Positions 55,227-64,000 of a stretch of 64,000 nt of DNA are shown here, piece by piece. Location: NCBI GenBank assembly GCA_036346405.1, contig CM070567.1, positions 41,149,470-41,213,469 of the forward strand. The letters are read 5' to 3'. Source of the stretch: Phyllostachys edulis. Taxonomy: Eukaryota; Streptophyta; Magnoliopsida; Poales; Poaceae. The first letter of the stretch is position 1. Every line of letters begins with the position of its first letter. A program made the translations under genes and the position numbers. The notes under the pieces were generated by a model. The model searched no databases. It had not been told where the DNA came from and saw only the letters and a program-made list of their open reading frames with translations.

Positions 55227-55851
55227 CTCCAGGGATTCCTCCTAAGCAGCAACAAACTGGGCATGATGCACTACGGTGGCATTGCGCTCTCCATCTGTAG
55301 ACGGGTATCATGCAGGAAGGTCCACTACAGAGGAACGGGGATGAGAGCGAAGACGGTATCCTGAAGCTCGTGAGTGTAGATGTTGCAGATCCTCAAGATA
55401 GCAAGACGCGAGGACTCCTAAATTCCCTTTGAAAAGACTATCCTCCGAACAAAGATATTCAGAGGATGGCTGGCTTTAGTGTCCCTTCGAGCATAGATGG
55501 TTAAACGACAAAGCACTCCACGACTTCGATCGTTCACTACCCAGTCGATGCCCTTGTGCATCAGTTGATCGAATCCTCTGAGCTCTTGCAAAAGCTTCCA
55601 TAGCTCTGCAGCAAGTCCTTTCTTGCGCTCACCGTAGTTCTAGAAATGCAGCATCTGCTAAGATAGACAAGAGGGTAAGAGCCAAATTAAAACAGCGGGG
55701 AGGGAAAAAATTTCAGCAATAGTTGAGTCAAGAGAGAAATAAGAGGAGTTAAGCAGCTCAATTAATCTTGCAAGTTAATTTTGCTTTAGAAAATAGTTTA
55801 GATACTCTAAAGACGACCGATTTAACTAAGGGCAAGACCTACTATCAGTAT

Positions 55852-55864
55852 GGCTCTGATACCA
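55852..55864 (-). other. Primer-binding site of Tekay-like element 2
   Basis: The plus strand GGCTCTGATACCA is the complement of TGGTATCAGAGCC (initiator methionine tRNA). It lies four bases inside the LTR end at 55869. Confidence 0.9.
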
Positions 55865-55868
55865 CCTC

Positions 55869-57391
55869 TGTCGGGACCCAAAAATGCAATTCTGGACCCT
55901 CTGTGTATAATGCACTAGTCCAAGATCACGCTAATGCACACATTATCAACATAGATGAATATCGATCCATACAAGATGAAATAATAGAATAAACAAGTAA
56001 TTTGGATAACAAATAACTGTTGTGACCTTAAGGTCGAGTTTACATTTATTAAGCCTCGCAAGGCTAGCAATAATGAAATAAGCAGCAGAATAAAATAAAC
56101 TTCAGAAAAACCCATCGATTCGTCACAGACAACCGACTGGGATCAAGACCTAGCGATCAACACCTTCGTATAACTCCTCCTCAAAAGCGGGCGAAGACTC
56201 CTCCACTTCCGTTGATTAATTATAGCAAGCATAAGTACACAACCGTACTCGCAATTCATACTACAGAATGCAATTTATACATGATGGCTTATTCCAAAGA
56301 AAAGGCTTCTATGGTTCTTTTGCAGAAATACAACATTTGCAATTGAACATGGATAATAGATTAAAACATAATTCAAATAAATAGACAATATTAATTTATC
56401 AATTGTTTTCACAAAGAACACAAAGCCTAAACAAATTATTCACACAGTCATATGACTTAGATCACACAGCTCCCTTCCCAAGCGTTTTATGAAAATCTAC
56501 CCCTCGTGTGAAATTCCCGAGCATGTCTATGACCGCAGACGCGACTATTCGAATAGTTTTGTTTAACACTCTGCAGAGGTTGTACACTTTACCCATACGA
56601 TATAACCAGTGTAGCTAGCACTAATCATAACAAAACGTTTCAAAAACTTCATCTCAATTATTGACACTCCCAATGTGTTTTACTGACAAAGCTTATGCCC
56701 ACACAGGAAATTAGCCCGTCGCACATCGTTGGACCTGAAGACAGCGAACCGCTCATAAATGTGAATCACCACGGAGACAAAACACACCTCCACCCTAGCA
56801 CAAAGCCTAACCTACTTCCTGAGTAGTCAATATCGAGACTCCATAACTTACTAAGTTAGGCCCGTCCCATCAGGCATGTGGTTGTACGACAGGCCCATTT
56901 CAATGGCGCACAAAGTTAAGTCCTTAATTGACCAAGGCAAGACTTCTAGTTTTTAACTAAGTAACCAAAAATTAAATCTCCAGTACTGAGCTCCACCATA
57001 TCACAGAGTTTTCTCCACTTGCCTTAGTCTAAATATTTTCCCACCCTGTTGGTTAAGTGCAACACATGCCATCAACGAGTAATAGCACACAACGCACACA
57101 GTTTTATCACAAAGTTCGATATTCACTTAGTCATATTTATATTTGCAACTCACATGAAATGATGACTCGTTGCATGGCTAAGCAATCTACTCGTATCTAA
57201 CCAACCCACGTTGGTACTACGATAATACCAACTAAATAATAATCAATCTAGGGTGACAAAAGATCATGACATAATAATAAACAAGGTGGATATAACAAAT
57301 AGGATTAATAACTAAACCCAAAAGAATTTAAATAAATACTTAAAGTAAATGCATTAATTTGAATCAAGGTAATTTTGAAAACAAGGACGAA
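55869..57391 (-). mobile_element. Tekay-like element 2, 5' LTR, truncated
   Basis: On the minus strand this is the downstream half of the 5' LTR; it ends GGGTCCCGACA at 55869. It matches 45146-46359 and also 48377-48406 (AATTTGAATCAAKGTAATTTTGAAAACWAGG). At 57391 it stops and becomes the pol end of another, plus-strand element. The upstream half (about 1.7 kb, equivalent of 48407-50114) is missing. This is a rearrangement junction, not a normal end. Confidence 0.8.
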
Positions 57392-57451
57392 GCAACTTGG
57401 GAACAAGAGGATCACCTTCGTGCAGACTTCCCATATTTCTTCGCTAAGTGA
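57391..57451 (+). pseudogene. Tekay-like element 3, last pol codons
   Basis: The plus strand reads DEATWEQEDHLRADFPYFFAK and a stop at 57449-57451. This is the C-terminal end of a chromodomain-bearing polyprotein (EATWE...LR..FP.FF). It starts at the rearrangement junction, so everything upstream of this element is lost. Confidence 0.85.
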
Positions 57452-57476
57452 TAGAATCTCGGGACGAGATTCTTGT

Positions 57477-57487
57477 AAAGGGGGAGA
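57477..57487 (+). other. Polypurine tract of Tekay-like element 3
   Basis: AAAGGGGGAGA lies just before the LTR start TGTAACATCCC at 57490. Confidence 0.85.
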
Positions 57488-58603
57488 TTTGTAACATCCC
57501 AAACTTTGGATTGTGTTTCAAATGTGTAAAAGTATGATTTTTTTAAAAAAACTTTTGATGCATCTCTTGAGCATACATATGTTTTTCTGGAGCTTGTGCA
57601 CTATTTTAAACCTTTGTGGGTTGTAATAAAGTTTGCTTTGCAATTTCAAACTTCTAACTTGGATTCAAGCTTCTATTGGATTTCAGAAAAATGTGTGTAT
57701 AAAAGTTTCTAGAAATAATTTATTAAAATACTAGATTATTTATCATGAATTAATACAATTTTTCACAAATTTTTAAAAGTCAAATTGATCTCACCAAAAT
57801 CCTAACCAAGTCACTATTGTAGATTAGAAAAGGATTTAATGTAGTCAACTGAAGCTTTAACAATACATGTAACCAATTCTCCTAGGTTCCATTTGAACCT
57901 TAGAGCTTTCACAAAAAAAATCAGAATTTATTTGCTATTTTTACTAGCTCGGTCAAAGTTGTTGTTTTTCAGTCAAAATTAAAAACCAAAACTCTAACTC
58001 AGACCGTACCCAAACCCTAACCCGACCGAACCACCCTAACTCACTTGACTCGATCGCACCATTTCATCTGAATCCGAGTTAGACTCTGACTCAAACCCAC
58101 TCACCACGTCGTTTTGTTTAGCCACTGACCAGTGGGCCCCACCGTCGGGCTTCATCCTCTTCTCGCCGCTCTACCGAAAACGCTTAGCCAGTGCATGCAT
58201 GCCACAATGTCGCCCTCGCCACCTCTTGCTCTCATGTCCGACTACGAAGCGACACCAAGACTTCACGAAGCAACTAAGCCAGCTCTCTTTCTCCCTCTCG
58301 CTCCCTCTCACTCCTTACGACCTCTCTTTAGTTTCGGCTGAGGAAGAAGATGTTGAGCTAGCATCCACCTCGGTGCCACCCTCGACCCTGCGACCTCATC
58401 GACGAACTCCTTGCTCGATGCCGTGTCCTTTTTCTCTGGTCCGAGCTCTTTTCATCCACAGAATCGCCTGAAGCAACTTCATCGTCTTCGCTTCCAACGG
58501 CCACGACCCCGTGTCTCGCGGGCATTCCGGTGAGTCTTTCTCCTCAGAGTTTGGTCCTTTAGGATTGCATTGTTCCGTTGAGCTTAATGGTGAATTTAAT
58601 TTG

Positions 58604-61219
58604 TGTAATATCCCAAAAATTTAAAGAGGAGAAAACTTTACAGATGCGAATTGTTTTAGAGAGTGGTTTTAACCGAAGTTTCGGGGGGGGGTTCGCGTTA
58701 TTCAGAGAACCTGGGCTGTAGGCTGAAAGCCCACAGCACCTTGCCCCATTAGGGCAACCATCCAAGTGGAGGGGGACAGCCATGATACTGTAGCATTGCC
58801 ACTGTAGCACCCCTTCCCCTCCCCATTGCACCTCCACCTCCTTTCCCCTCCCTTGTGCCTCCTTCCTGCTGCTGTCAAGAGATCAAAGGGAAGGAGAAGA
58901 AGAGGAAGAAAGGAGGAAAGGGATGAAGGCTAGAAGAAGGGGTTGATCTCACAGGGGAATTTCGTAGGTATATTCATGTTCTCCATTAATTATTGTAATT
59001 CTTTCATGTGTGAATTGGTACCGATAGTCAGATTGTTATCCTACTGATCTAGATCAGTGTTCAATAGTTTGGTTAATTCGTCAGATTTAATTAGTTCCAT
59101 GCGGATTCAGAAGTTAGAGTTTCCTGGAGATAGATGGGGAATTTCGTTAGCTTACCAGAAAGTCTTAAATTATAATTTTTGGATAAATTATGATTTAGTT
59201 ATGAATTTCACAAGACTGGGTGCTAAATCAGTCTCAAGACTTGTGCAGCGAACATAGATCTGTAAGTTTGATCTTGGATACGGCCAATTTGGGTTAGTTG
59301 GTCTGCGTGAGATTTGTAGTTATTTTCATTATAATTCCAGAAAGTTAAATTTCATAATTTTTGGATTTTTAGATCAAAAGATATGAATTTTAGAAGCTAA
59401 GACTGTAATCTGTCTCTCTGTTGTGGACAGAGGAGATTTACTTGATTGTTTCTAACCTTTGTTGCATAGTGGAAATATTTGAGATAATTTTATTGAGATA
59501 TATGGTTTCCTGTAGTTTCCAGAGAGTATTAGAACAATGTTTTTGGTTGAGCCAAACAAAAGTTATGAAATTCACAAGTTAGTAGTACCGGAGATGATAG
59601 ATCGGTCTTCGGGATTAAAATCAAAGGTATAGATGAACTAGTTTGATCTTTCAGTCACCTGAGAAGTTGTAGATAGGCTTGTGTAGGTTCTAGGAAAATT
59701 GGATTCATGGCTTTTGGAGTTTTTACTCAAAAGTTATGAATTTTTCCTTAACCGCTGTTTGTTTGGGCAGATTTGGGAATTTGAGAGTGTATTGATTAAA
59801 TGTTAGGGTTGCGGGTAGGGACGTTTGTTCTCGTTTTGTTTAATTGCTATGCTGTACACTGTTGGTTAGTATACTTAGTATATTGTTTTATGGCTGCCAG
59901 GTGGTGGTGAACCCCGGGGCTAGATCTTTCCATCGTTGTCTTCCGTCTCGCGGCTGAGGCAAGTACAATTGAATTGTCTTGTTTGTTGTTTGTTCCATTT
60001 GATTGTTGAATATGAAAATGGGTAATATTGGTATTTCTTGTTTCTCTTCATAATTAATATGCCATGATTCTTCGATAATATGTTTACGTTCAATATATTC
60101 ATTCGTTCCTTCTTTCATGTTCACCACGGAAGTGGGTAGTGAAGCCCCGTCATTCCAACATGGGCAAGTACCTTGTGATTCTTATTATTGGTGAATGGTG
60201 AGTACTTGTTGTTCATACTGTTATTTCTATGATCCATGAGTAGATGCAATGCTTTATGTTCATTTCACGTTCGTTAATCCATGTTTAATGAGATGATGTC
60301 TTTCATTATTCATAATTCATTCCATTCATTCATTGTTCATGTTTCATCCACGGGAGTGGAAAGTAAAGACCCATCAATTCCAGTATGGGCACGTAAGACC
60401 CACCATTCCAATGTGAGCAGATTTGGATCCTCGTATGAAACGTTCTTCATACGGGTCTTGGATCCCCGTATTTTGTTAAATACGGGCCTAAGTGAATACC
60501 GACGGTGTGTCATCGGGTATACCCCAGTATGAGCAGTATGGAGTTCATGCATTTCATTCATTCATATGTTTTCTGCCATTCTACCTTCATATTCTTTAGT
60601 GTGATGTTATGTTCTTATTCCTCCATTCTACATTCGAATTCTATCCAGTTATATAATGGTATTACTCATCCGTTCTACATTCGTATTATATTCTGTGATT
60701 GTTATGTTTTTATTCAGTACTGTTCTTAATGTTCTGTTGTACTTGCTGAGTCGTGGACTCATTCTTGCCGTGTTTATTTGTTTTAGGTAAACATTGAAGA
60801 CAGCATGCATGGGAGGGTGTAGTTGCGTGGATCACTCATCCACTTCACAATCTTCCATTCACTTCACAATATTCACTTATAAATTAGATGAACTTGTCAA
60901 TACCTTTCCTTTGATAATAATTGGGTTGTAATAAAAAAGAGGTTGATGGTTGATATTATCATTCTTTATGATATGGTTATATTGGTATTGGATTATGATC
61001 TTAGTATAGACTTCTGATAGTTGCATCATAATTGATGTGATATGATTAGATGAAAGAGTTTGATATGTTATTGAATTCTGATTCAATTCTTATATTCATT
61101 CTATCAGTTGTTGATTCTTACATGTCGTTAGTTGATAGATTGATGAAATTATTTCGTATTGTTGATGAATGTTAGTCTTCTAGGTGATATCTTGGCTTCC
61201 GCATAGCCAGGGTGTTACA
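58604..61219 (+). mobile_element. Gypsy-type solo LTR with 5-bp TSD
   Basis: The 2616-bp segment runs from TGTAATATCCC to GGGTGTTACA and is flanked by perfect ATTTG repeats (58599-58603, 61220-61224). No coding region is inside. Repeats of CCACGGRAGTGGRWAGTRAAG and CCATTCCAAYATG occur at 60120-60420. The termini are typical of Ty3-gypsy LTRs. It differs from the Tekay-like LTRs around it. Confidence 0.88.
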
Positions 61220-62848
61220 ATTTGCTTTTGGTGCATCACCGAGGGAGTGCGACCACTTTCTTCTCCGACCTTGGTGAAATGCCGCCGTCACCATTTCGAG
61301 CGTCACCAACCTCCATCGACGTCATCATCGGGCGTGCTGCATTCTTGGAGATGAGGTGACCCTAGCGTTCTTGTTCCTGAGCTTCCCAGACCACCGTAGC
61401 ATCTCCTCCGTGTGAGCCGCCTGTTTGCCTCCACCTCCGACCGTCGGGAGCTCGTCGTCGGCAACCGTTGGACTCCGTGTTGGCATCAACGAGTTCACAA
61501 GAACCGTGCACACCCGTACGTGTTGGTCCTGAGCCTGGAGCCTCACCACTTCATCAAATCATCAACCTCACTGCCTCGTTCGCGTGCGGTGACGCTCCGA
61601 CGAGCCACCGGTGGGTTAAGGTGTTAACCTAGTCATTAGTGTTAATCAAGTTTTTATTGTTTGTATGACTGGTAGGCCCCACTGGTTAAAAAAGATTAGA
61701 AATTTAATAAAAACCAGTTTTAGTCTCTGTGCGCTTGACATGTGGGCCCAATCACTTAAGTGTATAGTGATCAGTTCGGTGGACTGCGTGTGGACTACGG
61801 TCCATGCACTGTTCGCTTGGACCTAGCAAGCACTCACGTGTGGGTCCCGCGGGTTTTGACCGAGGCAAAGTTGACCTGGTCAGCCCTCACCTTAGGTCCC
61901 ACCTGTCATTGGTTGTGGCTAGCTAAACTCGGGTATAAAAAGTATTTAATCTATTTAGAAATTTCCGAAACGAATTATAGTTGCACTGAAATTTCATAAC
62001 TAATTCAATTTAATTCCTAATTTAGTGAAACCATTCTGTTGGTTCTTATTTTTAGTGCACCGTTAATTTAAATAGGTTTTAAGTATGCTTCTGACCTAGA
62101 AAATTTTTGGAGTCATATTAATGTCCTAAAGGATTTGTTTTTACACCACAAATGGAAGTAAACTTCAAAAATTCATAAGTATTTCATCTTAACTCCAAAT
62201 GGATTGAAATTAATTTTGTTAATTTCCATTTTTACTGTAATTTTAGCTTGGCATTAGTTTGAATTATGTTCCTGTTTCCAAAAATTTGGATAATTGATTT
62301 ATTCGTGCACTTATGTCTTTAACTTGTTAAATTCTTAGAAAATTCATATGAATTCCTTTTTGACTAAAATTTTTACCTAAATTCTTCTAAAATCGTACTG
62401 TACCTGCTGTGTAAGTTTTATGCATGTTGGATGAAATTGAATTTTTTTTAGGGTTAATTTTGGTGTTATTCAGTCTTATTCGTCTTCTCGTTCGATCGAT
62501 AGATTTCGACGAATCAGGAACTTACAAGAGTGATCCGCAGCAATAAGAGGACTATCTCCTGCAAGGCAAGCAATCCCTCATTTGATCATGTTGATCCCAT
62601 TACTTTCAAATTATATTATCTTGTTTGCAAAGTATATGTATGCATGCTCTATGTTGGTATTTAAATTCTCATTCTAGTAGTTGAGCCTAAATAGATGCAT
62701 GCATTGTAGGTAAATGTTCATCCTTTACCACTGAGCCTAGGTTTTTTTTTTTCCGCTGTGATTTAGAGCTCGATTGATGAGCTTTAGTCACTTTATATTT
62801 AGTATGCGTGTTGATGTCGCTTAGCAATGCTCAAAACGGTAGTTTGGG

Positions 62849-62870
62849 GATCATCGCTTCGGCGATGATC
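62849..62870 (+). promoter_or_regulatory. Conserved TTCG-loop hairpin in Tekay-like LTR
   Basis: GATCATCGC-TTCG-GCGATGATC is a perfect 9-bp stem with a TTCG loop, homologous to 4641-4662, although the surrounding LTR has diverged. Confidence 0.5.
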
Positions 62871-64000
62871 ATTACAACGCCATTTTAAATACTTGGGTCA
62901 GGGTACTCATGTATGTATTGTATGTGGAAAAACTAAAACTGAAAGCAAAAAGATTTAGACTTGGGCACATGGTTGATAGGTGTGGTTATCAAGTGTGTGG
63001 TTGGTACCTGGGTCGACAAGGACCGAACATCTTGTTACACTGATCCAAGCACTTTTGCATACATCCACATGAGGGTATTGGGAACCCCTCTTGACTTAGT
63101 ACTTTGGCGTGTGTTAGCTCCGAGTCGCAGGAGGTTGTGTGTGTTATGTTAAAAATGTTCTGTGTGTGTTAGGTGTGCGGGGGTAGGTTCTTGTTAAGGT
63201 TCTCCACATGAGGGGCATCTGTATTTGTTCTAGGCTTTACCCGAGGGGTAGTTAACCTAGACTTTACAGATGACTCCAACACAACGTATGAGTTTCCATC
63301 CACACGGGAGTCCTCATAGTTAATGCATTATATTGGAAAACGTCTCATAGGACTTAGCTCTACCGGCATACCTTCGGAAGTGTGCTTTATCCGGTGAAAA
63401 AAGGAGCGGTCTGGCATGTGGGTAAAGTTGTACACCCCTATATGGTTTTTAATCTATTTGAATAGCCAAGTCCTTAGTTATAGACACGCTTAGTGAGGTC
63501 TTTCAAGAGTTAAACTATAACATTTTTCGATAAAACTTGAAATCGGTTGGTATGAATGGGGAATTTATGCTATTGTTATGGTGACTATTGGGTAGCCACT
63601 TCTAGGGTGTTAATTATATTTATAAATGTTGTCTCACTATTATTTGAACAATTAAAAATAGATTTGTTAAAGTGCCTTTTAATCTATTACACCATTGCAA
63701 ATGAAATATCACTTTGTGCTGAAAATGAGCTCTATAGCCTTCTCTATTGATTCAAGCTTGCATATAGCTATGTATATGTTTGTTATTTGTAAGTCTTGTG
63801 AGCACAATTTTGTACTCAATTGCATTGTCTACTTGTTGAAGAGGAGGTTGACCCCCAAGGGGTTAACGTTTGTGAGACCGAGTTCGCTCTCAACAACTAG
63901 CTCGACGAGTTTTCGGTCGGTTGCCTTGTGGGTAAGGGAAGCCGGTTGGCTTTTGGTTATCGCCATATTATGGCTTATGCTTTCCACTGCGAACTTAATA

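Larger units (their letters stand above)
57490..64000 (+). mobile_element. Tekay-like element 3, 3' LTR (interrupted, runs off edge)
   Basis: It begins TGTAACATCCCAAACTTTGG and continues to the window edge. A solo LTR at 58604-61219 interrupts it. It is the same family as the LTR at 2191-10459: shared blocks include the TTCG hairpin, TAGCTCTACCGGCATACCTTCGGAAGTGTGC (as at 5169) and GAGGAGGTTGACCCCYAAGGGGTT (as at 10134). About 150 bp of the 3' end must lie beyond the window. Confidence 0.85.

Noticed and set aside
45146..57391. LTR copies 45146-46359 and 56143-57361 read as a segmental duplication
   Set aside because: They flank one minus-strand element with polypurine tract at 50115 and primer-binding site at 55852, so they are its two LTRs; the continued match at 48377-48406 is explained by the SIRE solo LTR inserted within the left LTR.
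61325..61627. Frames of 71-74 codons on both strands
   Set aside because: Chance frames in the GC-rich part of the 3' LTR of Tekay-like element 3.
2191..64000. Tekay-like halves at 2191-14688 and 57391-64000 as one element split by a 43-kb insertion
   Set aside because: The LTR copies differ too much, and the material between contains a host gene and independent elements; two separate insertions of one family are simpler.

Overview
This is nuclear DNA from a grass, most likely a wild or cultivated Oryza. The reasons are a plant Alfin1-like PHD-finger gene with five exons, grass LTR-retrotransposon lineages (a RIRE1-type copia LTR, SIRE-type LTRs, Tat/RIRE2-like and Tekay/RIRE3-like Ty3-gypsy elements), and several PIF/Harbinger, hAT, foldback MITE and Helitron-like elements. 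Genus and family names come from recognition of motifs and termini, not from a database search. I saw no rRNA, tRNA or CRISPR array, and nothing bacterial.

Layout. (1) 1-20967 is a five-deep nest of retroelements. A minus-strand Tat/RIRE2-like element (pol at the left edge, gag at 15.1-17.1 kb, 5' LTR at 18.5-21.0 kb) was hit by a SIRE-type LTR (1892-15117). That was hit by a plus-strand Tekay-like element (2191-14688). The Tekay 5' LTR was hit by a second SIRE-type solo LTR (5570-10050), and that by a RIRE1-type solo LTR (8093-9687). A further solo LTR (18579-20319) sits in the Tat 5' LTR, and a 1-kb gypsy fragment splits the Tat gag. (2) 21-34 kb is the gene space: a Harbinger-type MITE, a Helitron-like fragment, and the one intact host gene, Alfin1-like (CDS 23517-30140, 266 aa). 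Its introns 2 and 3 hold a Harbinger remnant and a hAT element, each with target-site duplications. (3) 34.3-37.7 kb is an F-box-like pseudogene split by a small minus-strand Ty1-copia element with perfect target-site duplication CTCAG. (4) 37.7-44.9 kb is a Helitron-rich stretch with two 3' termini of the hairpin plus CTAG|T type (38234 and 44927) around unidentified gene-like sequence. (5) 45.1-57.4 kb is a nearly full minus-strand Tekay-like chromovirus, decayed by stops, whose 3' LTR carries a SIRE-type solo LTR. (6) 57.4-64.0 kb is the 3' end of another plus-strand Tekay-like element (last pol codons, polypurine tract, 3' LTR) with a gypsy-type solo LTR inside.

Functionally, only the Alfin1-like gene looks intact; it should encode a nuclear reader of methylated histone H3K4. 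All retroelement coding regions carry stops, frameshifts or deletions. The strongest unusual points are the nest, a deletion that removes the reverse transcriptase catalytic motif, chimeric recombination junctions at 14689 and 57391, an LTR stem-loop conserved between two copies with a wobble-compatible change, tandem arrays inside LTRs, and Helitron ends around anonymous coding-like sequence.
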